Counted from the stretch's first letter, positions 16,111 through 25,121 are shown. The stretch: 61,937 nt of DNA from JOPF133 sp052144935 (GCA_052144935.1 JBKQPR010000067.1:1-61937); one strand, 5' to 3'. Program-made: numbers and translations. The notes: generated from the letters alone by a model not told the origin.

Positions 16111-16206
16111 ATTATCGGCCACAGATGAACACGGATAAACACAGATAAAACAGAAGAAGTTGTTTTTGTTCTTATCCGTGTCCGTGTTCATCTGTGGCTA
16201 ATCGTT
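16111..16206. repeat. CCACAGATGAACACGGAT hairpin
   Basis: The left arm (16118-16148, CCACAGATGAACACGGATAA...) and right arm (16172-16198, ending CGTGTTCATCTGTGG) form a long hairpin with an AT-rich centre. It sits between the convergent outer-membrane protein gene and the ROK kinase gene. This sequence family is a widespread dispersed intergenic palindrome in many soil bacteria. It probably works as a bidirectional terminator or is a mobile repeat. Confidence 0.75.
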
Positions 16207-16230
16207 CCTTCCCGCGTTCTCAGCCAGCGA

Positions 16231-17157
16231 CTACACTTCCAACCACGGCAGATAGGCCGCGCCGAAAAGCCCGGCCTGGTTGCCTAAGGTGGCCTGGGCG
16301 ATGCGGGTCTCCGCTTTCGTGGCGCGGTAGGTGAACGAGCGCTCCTCGACCACTCGCAGCATGTGAGGCGCGAAGAACTCCCAGGCCGGCAGCATCCCGC
16401 CGCTGAGCAGGTACAGCGGGAAGTTGAAGGTGTTGACCAGCGTAGCGAGCGCCGCGCCGAGCGATTCCCCGACTACTTGCCAAATGGTGCGGGCTTTCTG
16501 CCCAGCCGCGTCTTGCTGCGCAGCCAGCGCGCAAACCTCCTTCGAAGTGAGATCTTCACCGAGTTGCATGAGCCGCGCCATGGCGGAGACGGCGGTGGCG
16601 GAGGCGTGCTTTTCCAGGCAGCCGCGGTTGCCGCAGCCGCACGGATTGCCGCCCGGAACGACGGTGATGTGGCCCAGCTCGCCGGCCATCCCGACGTAGC
16701 CGCGCAGCACCCGTCCGCCGGAGACGATGCCGCCGCCGACGCCGGTGCCGAGGGTGAGCAGCACCAGGTCGTCCACCTCGCGTCCTGCGCCCATCCATTT
16801 TTCGCCCAGCGCCGCCGCGTTGGCGTCGTTCTCCAGAATCACGGGCGATCCCAGGCGTTGCGAGATGGCGTCGCGCACCGGGAAGTTCTCCAGATAGGGC
16901 AGATTGTTGGAGCCGGTGATGAAGCCTTCCTTGATGCGGATGAAGCCGGGCACGCCCACGCCGATGCCGGCCAGTCCTGCGCCGTGGGTTTTGCGCATGG
17001 CTTCGATCTCCTTGACGATGTCGGCCAGCACGGCTTCGCGGCCCTCGGTGAAGTTGGTGATGCCGGAAACCTTGTCCAGCAGCTTTCCCTCGCGGCTGAT
17101 CGCCGCCGCGCGCAGGTTGGTGCCGCCCAGATCCACTCCGATGGAATATTCGGCCAT
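16231..17157 (-). CDS. ROK-family sugar kinase (glucokinase-like)
   Basis: The start at 17157 gives 308 aa beginning MAEYSIGVDLGG; ATG 17169 is the alternative. The protein has the phosphate-binding GVDLGGTNLRAA near residues 7-18, the catalytic region ENDANAAALGE, and LGTGVGGGIV. The ROK zinc site GNPCGCGNRGCLEKHAS carries the CxCGxxGCxE signature. The cytosolic enzyme phosphorylates glucose or a related hexose with ATP. No DNA-binding domain is present, so it is a kinase rather than a NagC-type repressor. It diverges from the radical SAM gene at 17306. A degenerate ACCGTAAGGAAGCGGT repeat lies in the shared upstream region. Confidence 0.92.
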   Translation of the reverse strand: MAEYSIGVDLGGTNLRAAAISREGKLLDKVSGITNFTEGREAVLADIVKEIEAMRKTHGAGLAGIGVGVPGFIRIKEGFITGSNNLPYLENFPVRDAISQRLGSPVILENDANAAALGEKWMGAGREVDDLVLLTLGTGVGGGIVSGGRVLRGYVGMAGELGHITVVPGGNPCGCGNRGCLEKHASATAVSAMARLMQLGEDLTSKEVCALAAQQDAAGQKARTIWQVVGESLGAALATLVNTFNFPLYLLSGGMLPAWEFFAPHMLRVVEERSFTYRATKAETRIAQATLGNQAGLFGAAYLPWLEV

Positions 17158-17305
17158 ATCGACCGGCATGATAGCACGGCGGGGGTGAGCGTTACCGGCC
17201 GGGCCATTTAAGGTACCGTAAGGAAGCGGTGAAAGAAATGCTTCCCCGAATCCAATGAATCCCCCGCGATGCGCGCGGCTGTTGCGGGGTTTCGGAAAGC
17301 ACATA

Positions 17306-18703
17306 ATGGAAGCAGTGCGAGTGGTATTAGTCTCGACCTATGAGCTGGGGCGGCAGCCGTTCGGGCTGGCGTCGCCGGCGGCCTGGCTGCGCGCCGAGGG
17401 CCATGAAGTCACTATGGCCGACCTTTCCTGCAGCCGGCCTCCGGGGCGCCTTCTGGGCCCAGCCTTCGAGCAAGCCGGTCTGATCGCATTTTATCTGCCC
17501 ATGCACACGGCCACGCGGCTGTTCCTGAAGCTGGTGGAGCGGGTGCGGGCCGTGAATCCGCGGGCCTGCCTCTGCACCTACGGGCTCTATGCGCCGCTGA
17601 ACGAGGCTTTGCTGCGGCGCGTGGGCGTGCACGCGGTGCTGGGCGGAGAGTTCGAAGCGGGACTGGCAGCCCTGGCGCGTGCGCTGGCGGCGGGGCGTGC
17701 GGTGGAAAGCGCCGGGCTGCCCCTGATTTCGCTCGAAAAGCTGCGGTTTCTGCCGCCCGACCGCTCTGGGTTGCCTTCGCTGGGCGCTTATGCGCACCTG
17801 GTGATGGACGGCGCCACGCGGCGCGCGGGCTATACCGAGGCCAGCCGCGGGTGCAAACACTTGTGCCGGCATTGTCCCGTTGTGCCGGTGTACGGCGGCC
17901 AGTTTCGGATTGTGCAGCGCGACGTGGTGCTGGAGGATATCCGGCGCCAGGTGGCCGCGGGGGCCGAGCACATCACCTTTGGCGATCCGGATTTCTTCAA
18001 CGGTCCGGGCCATGCGATGGCTCTGGTGGAGGCGCTGGCGCGCGAATGGCCCAGCCTGACTTACGATGTGACCATCAAGATCGAGCACCTGCTGCGCCAC
18101 CGCGAGTTGCTGCCGCGCCTCGCGCGCACGGGATGTCTGTTCGCGATCAGCGCCGTGGAGTCGCTGGACGACGCGGTCCTGGAGAAACTGGCCAAGGGAC
18201 ACACGCGCGCCGATTTTGTCGAAGCGCTGGGGCTGATGCGGGCAGCCGGCCTGGCGATGGCGCCTACCTTCATCCCGTTCACGCCGTGGACCACGCGCGA
18301 GAGCTACCGCCACTTTCTGCGGGATCTGGCGGAACTGCATGTGGTGGAGCAGGTGGCGCCCATTCAGCTTGCCATCCGGCTGCTGATTCCGGAGGGGTCT
18401 CTGCTGATGGAGTTGCCCGAGGTGCGGGCGTTGGTAGAGCCGTTCGATCCGCGGGCGCTGGTGTACCCGTGGCGCAACCAGGACGCGGAGCTGGACCGCC
18501 TGGCGGCGGCGATTCAGGAGACCATCAAGCGGGAGGAGCGGCGCCAGGCGGGCCGCGGCGAGATATTCCGGCGGATCTGGGACCTGGCGCAGGCGGGCGA
18601 CTTTCCCCAGACGCCCCTCCCCGCGCGGGCGACGATTCCTTACTTGACGGAACCCTGGTACTGTTGAGCGGAACCCACCGAAGAGCAGTTGGCTCTTGTA
18701 TAA
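17306..18703 (+). CDS. CUAEP-tail radical SAM selenoprotein
   Basis: ATG 17306 (preceded by GGAAAG) begins MEAVRVVLVSTYELGRQPFG. The N-terminal part resembles a B12-binding-like domain. The radical SAM core contains the cluster motif CKHLCRHC, a CxxxCxxC arrangement. The apparent stop TGA at 18665 follows PYLTEPWYC. Read as selenocysteine, the frame continues AEPTEEQLALV to TAA at 18701, giving the tail WYCUAEPTEEQ. This matches the known CUAEP/CCAEP-tail radical SAM family, whose members carry Sec or Cys here. A hairpin starts 14 nt after the TGA. The reaction catalysed is unknown. Total length is 465 residues including Sec. Confidence 0.88.
18665..18697 (+). promoter_or_regulatory. Sec codon UGA and bacterial SECIS hairpin
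   Basis: UGA is at 18665-18667. A perfect 6-bp stem AAGAGC (18681-18686) / GCUCUU (18692-18697) encloses the five-base loop AGUUG. The small apical loop about 20 nt after UGA, with a G among its first two bases, fits the known bacterial SECIS pattern. It lies in the coding region before the true stop at 18701. Confidence 0.8.
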
Positions 18704-18755
18704 ACAAGATAGGAACCGCAGCGGAAGCTTTTCAGCGATTCGGTGATGCCGAAGG

Positions 18756-18790
18756 CCTGTTCTGTGTCACAGCCGTCCTGCTAGAACAGG
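18756..18790. terminator. inverted repeat after selenoprotein gene
   Basis: CCTGTTCT (18756-18763) and AGAACAGG (18783-18790) are perfect 8-bp arms around a 19-nt loop, 53 bp after the selenoprotein stop. There is no U-run; it may be a terminator or an operator half-pair for the downstream toxin-antitoxin genes. Confidence 0.35.
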
Positions 18791-18851
18791 GGAAACTGCC
18801 GAAGCGACTAGATAGCGCGAGCCTGTTCCCGCCACCATAGCATTTGACGCT

Positions 18852-18871
18852 TGTTCGCAAATCTGAGAACA
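18852..18871. promoter_or_regulatory. candidate TA promoter/operator
   Basis: TGTTCGCAAATCTGAGAACA is an inverted repeat (TGTTC..GAACA) directly downstream of TTGACG (18844-18849), a good -35 box. AACATA at 18868-18873 is a weak -10. Autorepression by the Xre-type antitoxin at such a site is usual for HigBA modules, but it is inferred here. Confidence 0.4.
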
Positions 18872-18890
18872 TATGGCTGGAGACCGTTGC

Positions 18891-19220
18891 GTGCCGGCGA
18901 CCGAGGTAATTCTGTATCGGGACGATGATGAGGAACGAACGGTCCCGCTCATCCAATGGCTCGAAGCGCGATCGAACAGGGTCCAGGTGAAGTGTCGGGC
19001 ATACCTGAAGCAACTCGAAGATTTCGGTCACGAATTGCGTCGGCCCGTGGCTGATTATCTCCGGGACGGCATCTACGAACTGCGGCCCTCATATCAAGGC
19101 GTCCAATATCGGATACGGTACTTTTTCCCAAGGCCAGACAAGCGCAAGCCGGGGAAGCCGCCCAAGATCGTGCTTGTCTCGCATGGACTGGTGAAAGCAG
19201 GGGCTGTGCCGGGTGTGTAA
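18891..19220 (+). CDS. higB: RelE/HigB-like toxin
   Basis: GTG 18891 with GGAG 8 nt upstream gives 109 aa starting MPATEVILYRDDDEERTVPL; an in-frame ATG at 18873 is the alternative. The pattern (VPLIQWLEARSNRVQVKCRA, DGIYELRPSYQGVQYRIRYF, IVLVSHGLVKAG) is that of the phage-Gp49/HigB branch of RelE/ParE-type mRNA interferases. It is followed after 80 bp by an Xre-domain antitoxin, giving the toxin-first order typical of higBA. Predicted activity is ribosome-dependent mRNA cleavage; the target is unknown. Confidence 0.85.
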   Translation: MPATEVILYRDDDEERTVPLIQWLEARSNRVQVKCRAYLKQLEDFGHELRRPVADYLRDGIYELRPSYQGVQYRIRYFFPRPDKRKPGKPPKIVLVSHGLVKAGAVPGV

Positions 19221-19300
19221 ATCGACCGGGCTGTCGAACGGAAAAATAAGTTCGAGGGGAATCCAAAGCGGCATACATTCAGGCCGCCACGGAGGGCGTA

Positions 19301-19828
19301 ATGGCGATGAAGAAGAAACTTCGATCCGCAGCACTTCAATATACGTATGACAAATTCGTTGGCGATGACGCCGAACAGAATGCTTCATACGAACACGAAC
19401 TCCTCAACATCGAGATCGCAAAGCGACTTTACGATCTACGGACGAAAGCCGGATTGAGTCAGAGGGAATTGGCGAGGAAGGTGGGCACCACGGCGTCTGC
19501 AATCTGCCGCCTTGAGGATGCCGACTACGAAGGGCATTCGCTTTCCATGTTGAGACGGATTGCGGCTGCGCTGGATAAACGGATTGAGATCCGGTTCGTG
19601 GAGGTCAGGAAGGAAGCTGCCCACCTCACAGGCGCAAGGAGTGCTCGGCGAAAACGGAAAGAAGTGCTGCAAGGTACCGCCCACTGCTCCAGCGTGAAAC
19701 TTGATGAACGGAAACCGAAGCGAGCGCGGCAAGGTGCTCTACGAAGGACTGCCCACCGTACCGGCGTGAAGACTGCTCAACAAAAACGCAAACGAGTGCG
19801 GAAGGCCGCATTACGCAGGTTGTCGTGA
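19301..19828 (+). CDS. higA: HigA-like Xre antitoxin with basic repeat tail
   Basis: This 175-aa protein has a GGAGGG ribosome-binding site. The N-terminal part includes ASYEHELLNIEIAKRLYDLR. The Xre/Cro helix-turn-helix at about 44-95 (KAGLSQRELARKVGTTASAI, CRLEDADYEGHSLSMLRRIA) is followed by the usual end KRIEIRFVEV. Unusually, it continues for about 70 residues as three degenerate repeats, each starting AH and rich in Arg/Lys: AHLTGARSARRKRKEVLQGT, AHCSSVKLDERKPKRARQGA and AHRTGVKTAQQKRKRVRKAA. The DNA repeats begin at 19619, 19679 and 19751. Ordinary HigA antitoxins stop near 100 residues. The tail may bind nucleic acid or be a degradation tag. Confidence 0.85.
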   Translation: MAMKKKLRSAALQYTYDKFVGDDAEQNASYEHELLNIEIAKRLYDLRTKAGLSQRELARKVGTTASAICRLEDADYEGHSLSMLRRIAAALDKRIEIRFVEVRKEAAHLTGARSARRKRKEVLQGTAHCSSVKLDERKPKRARQGALRRTAHRTGVKTAQQKRKRVRKAALRRLS

Positions 19829-19992
19829 ATGTTCAAAAATGCGGAGACGCCCATTGACAGAGTCGGCGTTTGGAACAGATTCTGACTGCCGCAATTCCGG
19901 GAACGGAATCCCATAACGACAAATTGGATGTCCATCGCTCCCCGTGCGCGCCGGCGCCCGTCCGCGATCCCTCCAATCCCTCCCCGCCCGCC

Positions 19993-20046
19993 GGCCGACT
20001 CGGCCCCGCCGGCCGACTCGGCCCCGCCGGCCGCCTCGGCCCCGCC
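19993..20046. repeat. 18-bp tandem repeat x3
   Basis: GGCCGACTCGGCCCCGCC is repeated three times in tandem; the third unit has one change (GGCCGCCTC). It lies 55 bp upstream of the larC start in an otherwise gene-free stretch (19829-20100). The composition recalls the array at 1-302, but the unit differs. Confidence 0.85.
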
Positions 20047-20100
20047 AGCCCCCGCCGGAGCCGGCAAGCCCGACGCCCATAGCCAGTACAATGGAATCAC

Positions 20101-21261
20101 GTGCCCTACACTTGCTACCTGGACGCATTTTCGGGAATTAGCGGCGACATGCTGGTTGGAGCACTCGCCGACGCCGGCGCCGCCCAGCAGGCCATCGTCG
20201 ATGCCATCGACTCGCTCGACACCGGAGCGGTGGTCTCTTTCGAGAAGGTCAAACGCAACGGCATCGGCGCCACCAAGTATCATGTGCGCGTCGAGGAAAC
20301 CCACGCGCACCGCCATCTGCCGCACATCGTGCGCATGATCGAGAAGGCCGCCATCGCGGACTCCGCCCGGCACAACGCCATCGCCGTGTTCCGCCGCCTC
20401 GGGCAGGCCGAAGCCGAGGTCCACCAGGTCCCCATCGAGAAGGTGCATTTCCACGAGGTCGGCGCGGCCGATTCCATCGCCGATATCGTGGGCGCGTGCG
20501 TGGCCTTCGACCAGCTCGAGGTAGCCAACATCGTCTGCTCGCCGCTGAATCTCGGCAGCGGCACGGTCCAAACCGAGCACGGCGTCCTGCCGGTTCCGGC
20601 GCCCGCCACGGCGCTGCTGCTCAAGAACGCGCCGGTCTATTCGCGCGGCCCCGCCCTGGAGCTGACCACTCCCACCGGCGCGGCCCTCGCCGCCACCCTG
20701 GCGCAATCCTTCGGCGTGCTGCCGCCTATGAAAGTGGCGCGCATCGGCTACGGCGCGGGCGGTTACGATTTCACCGATCAGGCCAACGTGCTGCGCGTCC
20801 TGGTGGGCGAACCCACCGGCGCCGATGAGGCCCTGGCCGTGGCCGTGATCGAGGCCAATATCGACGACCTCAACCCGCAGGTGCTGGCCTACACCACCGA
20901 GCGCCTGCTCGAATTCGGAGCCCTGGATGTGACCCTGAATCCCCTGGTCATGAAGAAAGGCCGCCCCGGACACCTGCTGCGCGTGATCGCCAAGCCCGAG
21001 GACCGCGAGGCCCTGGCCCAGTTGGTCTTCGCCGAAACCTCCACCCTCGGCCTGCGCATCTACCCCGCCGAGCGCCGCGTGCAATCGCGCTCCTGGACCG
21101 AAGTGGAAACCCAGTACGGGCGCGTGCGCGTGAAAGTGTCCAGCGAGGGCTGCTACGCGCCGGAGTACGAAGACTGCCGCAAGCTGGCCCGCGAATCCGG
21201 CGTGGCTTTGAAAACCATTATCGCCGAGGCCAATTACGCTTACCTGAATCGAACCAGATGA
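20101..21261 (+). CDS. larC: nickel insertion protein LarC
   Basis: This 386-aa protein starts with GTG. It matches the LarC family (formerly DUF111/TIGR00299), with start YLDAFSGISGDMLVGALADAG and the His-rich stretch EETHAHRHLPHI. The core VHFHEVGAADSIADIVG, NLGSGTVQTEHGVLPVPAPAT and EANIDDLNPQVLAYTTERLL are also present. LarC inserts nickel into the pyridinium-dithiocarboxylate mononucleotide cofactor of lactate racemase and related enzymes. Neither LarA, LarB nor LarE is present in the window. Its ATGA overlap with metG means it is translationally coupled to housekeeping genes. Confidence 0.95.
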   Translation: MPYTCYLDAFSGISGDMLVGALADAGAAQQAIVDAIDSLDTGAVVSFEKVKRNGIGATKYHVRVEETHAHRHLPHIVRMIEKAAIADSARHNAIAVFRRLGQAEAEVHQVPIEKVHFHEVGAADSIADIVGACVAFDQLEVANIVCSPLNLGSGTVQTEHGVLPVPAPATALLLKNAPVYSRGPALELTTPTGAALAATLAQSFGVLPPMKVARIGYGAGGYDFTDQANVLRVLVGEPTGADEALAVAVIEANIDDLNPQVLAYTTERLLEFGALDVTLNPLVMKKGRPGHLLRVIAKPEDREALAQLVFAETSTLGLRIYPAERRVQSRSWTEVETQYGRVRVKVSSEGCYAPEYEDCRKLARESGVALKTIIAEANYAYLNRTR

Positions 21262-23192
21262 ACAAATACTATCTCACCACTCCCATTTACTATGTCAACG
21301 CCGCTCCCCATATCGGGCACGCTTACACCACCATTGTGGCCGACTTGATCAAGCGCTTCAAGCGCATGCAAGGTTATGAGGCGTTTCTTACCACGGGTTC
21401 GGACGAGCACGGCGTCAACGTGGAACGCGCCGCCGGGCGCGCCGGCAAAACCCCCAAGGAGTTTTGCGACGTCATCGCCGGCGAATTCCAGCGGCAATGG
21501 GAGCTGCTGGGCTTGGAGGTCGACTTTTTCCAGCGCACCACCAGCCCGCAGCACGCGCGCGTGGTTCAGGACTTATTCGAGCGCTGCCGCGCGAACGGCT
21601 ACATTTATAAAGGCTCGTACACCGGCCAGTACTGCATCTTCGATAACTTATACGTCAACGACGCCAAGCCGGGCGACCCCTGCCCCGATTGCGGGCGGCC
21701 CACCGAGACCATCACCGAGGAGAACTTCTTCTTCAAGCTCTCGGCCTTCCAGGAAAAGCTGCTCGATCTCTACCGCGACCAGCCAGAGTTTATCCAGCCG
21801 GAGACGCGCCGCAACGAGGTGCTCGCCTTCGTAAACGCCGGCCTCAAGGATCTATCCATCACCCGCACCAATATCAAGTGGGGTATTCCCGTGGTGGGCG
21901 AAGCGCCGCATGTCTTCTACGTATGGTTCGATGCGCTCACCGCTTACAAGACCGCCGTGGAGGACAAAGGACTCTGGCCCGCCGACTTACATCTGATCGG
22001 CAAGGAAATTGTGCGCTTCCACGCGGTCTTCTGGCCCGCCTTCCTGATGGCCGCAGGTCTGCCGCTGCCAAAGAGCATCTTCGCCCACGGCTGGCTGCTG
22101 TTTGAAAACGACAAGATGAGTAAGTCGCGCGGTAACATCGTGCGCGCCACGCCCATTCGCGATGTCATGGGCGCCGATGCGCTGCGTTACTTCCTGCTGC
22201 GGGAAGTGGTCTTCGGACAGGACGGCAGTTTCAGTTACGACGCCCTCATCGGCCGTTACAATTCCGATCTCGCCAACGGCCTGGGCAACCTGGCCAGCCG
22301 CACGCTGACCATGATCCACCAGTACCGCCAGGGTCAGATTCCGGAAGGCTCGCAACCGGAGATTGCCGCGCTGGCCGGCCAGACGATTCAGACCGTCCAG
22401 GATGCTTTCGATCGCTTTGAATTCTCCAAAGGCCTGGAGGCCGTGTGGGAGCTGATCTCCGCCGTCGATAAGTTCATCGTGCGGATGGCTCCGTGGAAGC
22501 TGGCTCGCCAGCAGGATGAAGCTTCGCAGAAGCAATTGAACGATACGCTCTACACCGCTGCGGAGGCGCTGCGCATCATCACCGCCCTGGTCTCCCCGGT
22601 CCTGCCCGAGTCCGCCAAAAAGATCTGGGCGCAGCTCGGCATGAAGGACCCGCTGGATTGGGTGCGCTTCGAAACCCTCGCGTGGGGCGGGCTTCCGCCA
22701 GGCCAGAAGATCGGAGAGGTGTCGGGCGTCTTTCCGCGCATCGAGCTGAAGGATGCCGTCGCCAAAATGCGCGCGCTCGAAGAAATCGTCACTGCCGAGC
22801 AGCAGGCCATGCTCGGCACGAAGCCGGAAGCGCCGGCAGCAGAACGCGCAGCCCAGGGCCCCGCCAAAATCCCCATCGACGATTTCCTGAAAGTCGACCT
22901 GCGCGTGGGCCTTGTCCTCACCGCCGAGCGTGTCAAAGGCTCCGACAAGCTCATGCACATGACCGTCGATATCGGCGAACTGGAGCCGCGCACCATTGTG
23001 GCCGGCATCGCCGAAGCCTACGCGCCCGCCGATCTGCTCAACCGCAAAGTCGTCATCGTCGCCAACCTGCAGCCGCGCAAGTTGAAGGGCATCCAATCCA
23101 ATGGCATGATTGTGGCCGCATCGGTGAATGACGGCAAACCCGTGCTGGCCGGATTCCATGAGGACATTCCGCCGGGAGCGCGCCTGAAGTGA
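21258..23192 (+). CDS. metG: methionyl-tRNA synthetase
   Basis: This 644-aa class I synthetase charges tRNA-Met. HIGH motif is PHIGHAYT (residues 17-24). The zinc-knuckle region GQYC...PCPDCGRP is present, the KMSKS loop reads NDKMSKSRGN, and an anticodon-binding helical domain follows. It ends with the C-terminal tRNA-binding (TRBD/Trbp111-like) domain from about residue 540 (IDDFLKVDLRVGLVLTAERV), which aids dimerisation and tRNA capture. It starts inside the larC stop (ATGA) and its TGA overlaps the tatD GTG. These four genes are one operon. Confidence 0.98.
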   Translation: MNKYYLTTPIYYVNAAPHIGHAYTTIVADLIKRFKRMQGYEAFLTTGSDEHGVNVERAAGRAGKTPKEFCDVIAGEFQRQWELLGLEVDFFQRTTSPQHARVVQDLFERCRANGYIYKGSYTGQYCIFDNLYVNDAKPGDPCPDCGRPTETITEENFFFKLSAFQEKLLDLYRDQPEFIQPETRRNEVLAFVNAGLKDLSITRTNIKWGIPVVGEAPHVFYVWFDALTAYKTAVEDKGLWPADLHLIGKEIVRFHAVFWPAFLMAAGLPLPKSIFAHGWLLFENDKMSKSRGNIVRATPIRDVMGADALRYFLLREVVFGQDGSFSYDALIGRYNSDLANGLGNLASRTLTMIHQYRQGQIPEGSQPEIAALAGQTIQTVQDAFDRFEFSKGLEAVWELISAVDKFIVRMAPWKLARQQDEASQKQLNDTLYTAAEALRIITALVSPVLPESAKKIWAQLGMKDPLDWVRFETLAWGGLPPGQKIGEVSGVFPRIELKDAVAKMRALEEIVTAEQQAMLGTKPEAPAAERAAQGPAKIPIDDFLKVDLRVGLVLTAERVKGSDKLMHMTVDIGELEPRTIVAGIAEAYAPADLLNRKVVIVANLQPRKLKGIQSNGMIVAASVNDGKPVLAGFHEDIPPGARLK

Positions 23193-23974
23193 AGCTGGTC
23201 GATTCGCACTGCCACCTGGACGATTCCAAGTTCGACCAGGACCGCGAGGAGACCATCGGCCGCGCGCTCGCCGCGGGCGTCGAAACCATGCTGGCGATCG
23301 GGACCGGCCAGGGACCTCCCGACCTGGAGGCCGGTATTCGCCTGGCCGAACGCTATCCTTTTATGTATGCCACCGTGGGGGTGCATCCCCACGATGCCTC
23401 CAAGGCCACGCCCGAAACCTTCGAGCGCCTGGACCAGCTCGCGGATCATTCCAAGGTGCTCGCCATCGGCGAAATCGGCCTCGACTACCACTACGATTTT
23501 TCGCCGCGCGACGTGCAGCGGTCGGTCTTTGCGCGCCAATTGGAAATCGCCGCCGAGCGAGCCAAACCGATCGTCATCCATACCCGTGAGGCCTGGGAAG
23601 ACACCCTGGCGGTGCTGCGTGAGCGCTGGCGCGGGAGCGGCATCATGCACTGTTTCACGGGCGATGAACGCCAGGCGGCCGAAGCGCTGGAGCTGGGCTT
23701 TCACTTGAGTTTCGGCGGCGTGCTGACGTTTCCGAAAGCCGATAACGTCCGGCAGGCCGCGCGCATCACGCCGAAGGACCGGCTGCTGGTGGAGACCGAT
23801 TGCCCGTACCTGGCGCCCGCGCCCTATCGCGGAAAACGCAACGAGCCGGCCTTTCTGACGGAAACTGTGCGGCGGTTGGCGGAGGTCCGCGGCCAGTCCC
23901 CCGAGGACCTCGCCGCCTTGACCACCGCGAATTTCCGGAGCCTGTGTTTGCCGTGCGGGGCGCGGAACGAGTAA
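23189..23974 (+). CDS. TatD-family metal-dependent hydrolase
   Basis: This 261-aa protein starts with GTG in a GTGA overlap with metG. It is a TIM-barrel amidohydrolase-like nuclease with metal ligands in DSHCHLDDSKF (residues 5-15), the central GEIGLDYHYDFSP, VIHTREAWED, MHCFTGD and the final ETDCPYLAPAPYRGKRNEP. The TatD/YcfH group are DNases with 3'-5' exonuclease activity, implicated in DNA repair; the bacterial metG-tatD gene order is common. Overlap with metG indicates translational coupling. Confidence 0.96.
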   Translation: MKLVDSHCHLDDSKFDQDREETIGRALAAGVETMLAIGTGQGPPDLEAGIRLAERYPFMYATVGVHPHDASKATPETFERLDQLADHSKVLAIGEIGLDYHYDFSPRDVQRSVFARQLEIAAERAKPIVIHTREAWEDTLAVLRERWRGSGIMHCFTGDERQAAEALELGFHLSFGGVLTFPKADNVRQAARITPKDRLLVETDCPYLAPAPYRGKRNEPAFLTETVRRLAEVRGQSPEDLAALTTANFRSLCLPCGARNE

Positions 23975-23988
23975 ACTGGTTAACTTAC

Positions 23989-24990
23989 ATGAATTTAGGC
24001 AAGTTGGGGCAGGCTCTCACCGCGCGCGAGTTGTTCGACCTGATCCAGCCCGAACTGGAGCAGGTGGAACATAAGATCACCGCCGAGTCGGTGGCGTCGG
24101 TGGACGCCGTCACCGCCATTGGGCAGTATCTGCAATCCAGCGGCGGCAAGCGCCTGCGCCCCGCTCTGCTGCTGCTTTCCGCCAAACTGGCGGGCCGCGC
24201 CGGCGAAACCGCTATTCAGCTTGGCGCGGTGGTGGAACTCATCCACGCCGCCACGCTGGTACACGACGACGTCATCGACACCGCGCAAACCCGCCGCGGC
24301 CGGCCTTCCAGCAACGTCAAGTGGGGCAATCACACCTGCGTGCTGGCGGGCGACTGGCTGTACATGCAGGCCTTTCAAATCGCCCTGCGCGAGCGCAATT
24401 TCCGGATTCTCGACCTGCTGATCGGGCTGACCCAGATGATGGTGGAAGGCGAGCTGCTGCAGCTCGAGCGCATCGGCGAGATCGGCATCAGCGAAGCCGA
24501 TTGCATGGAGCTGGTGGACCGCAAGACGGCCTGCCTGTTTTCCGTGTGCGCCCGCCTGGGAGCGATCAGCGCGGGCGGCGGCGCGCAAGTGGAAGAGAAG
24601 CTCGGCGAGTACGCCTGGAATCTGGGAATGGCGTTTCAGCTCGTCGATGACGTGCTGGATTTCACGGCCCGCGAGAAAACGCTGGGCAAGCCGGTGGGCG
24701 GCGACCTGCGCGAGGGCAAGGTGACGCTTCCGCTGGTCTACGCGCTGGAGCGCTCCGCGCCGGCCGAGCGCCTGCTGGTGGAAACCATTCTCCGGGAGCG
24801 CAATTACGACGGCGTGCCCTTCGCCCGCATCCTGGCGTTGCTCGAAAAATACCGCGGCATCGAACGGGTCAAAGAGAAGGCCCAGGCCTTCACGGATAAA
24901 GCGCGGCAAATCATCGGTGGATTCGCGGAATCGCCCTATCAGCGCGCGCTCCTGGCAGTCACCGAACTGGTCACCGAACGGGATCACTAG
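23989..24990 (+). CDS. polyprenyl diphosphate synthase
   Basis: ATG 23989 (14 bp after tatD) gives 333 aa. It is a trans-isoprenyl diphosphate synthase with the first aspartate-rich motif VHDDVIDTAQTRRG and the second FQLVDDVLDFT, plus GGKRLRPALLLL and GKPVGGDLREGKVTLPL. Residues in front of DDxxD suggest a long-chain (C35-C50) product, used for the quinone side chain. It is the last gene of the larC-metG-tatD operon. The frame is open upstream into tatD, but the earlier part is a shadow. Confidence 0.95.
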   Translation: MNLGKLGQALTARELFDLIQPELEQVEHKITAESVASVDAVTAIGQYLQSSGGKRLRPALLLLSAKLAGRAGETAIQLGAVVELIHAATLVHDDVIDTAQTRRGRPSSNVKWGNHTCVLAGDWLYMQAFQIALRERNFRILDLLIGLTQMMVEGELLQLERIGEIGISEADCMELVDRKTACLFSVCARLGAISAGGGAQVEEKLGEYAWNLGMAFQLVDDVLDFTAREKTLGKPVGGDLREGKVTLPLVYALERSAPAERLLVETILRERNYDGVPFARILALLEKYRGIERVKEKAQAFTDKARQIIGGFAESPYQRALLAVTELVTERDH

Positions 24991-25022
24991 CGGGCTTGGC
25001 CTCGGGCCGGCGGGAACATATT

Positions 25023-25121
25023 CACCGCGGAGACGCGGAGAAAACGGAGGAAGCGCGGAGAAAGGCAAGAAGGAAATTGCGTTCTCCGCGCTTCCTCCGT
25101 TTTCTCGGCGCCTCCGCGGTG
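25023..25121. repeat. CGCGGAGA hairpin, copy 2
   Basis: The arm 25023-25062 (CACCGCGGAGACGCGGAGAA...) is mirrored by 25081-25121 (...TTTTCTCGGCGCCTCCGCGG), forming a hairpin of roughly 40-bp arms. It sits just after the polyprenyl synthase operon. Same family as 13987-14062 and 35347-35448. Confidence 0.8.

Noticed and set aside
18704..18840. Possible coding continuation after the selenoprotein
   Set aside because: The selenoprotein frame ends at TAA 18701, and the open frame through here belongs to a shadow frame.
19811..20128. Minus-strand Gly/Arg repeat protein
   Set aside because: It is simply the translation of the 18-bp tandem repeat upstream of larC, without start signals or family similarity.
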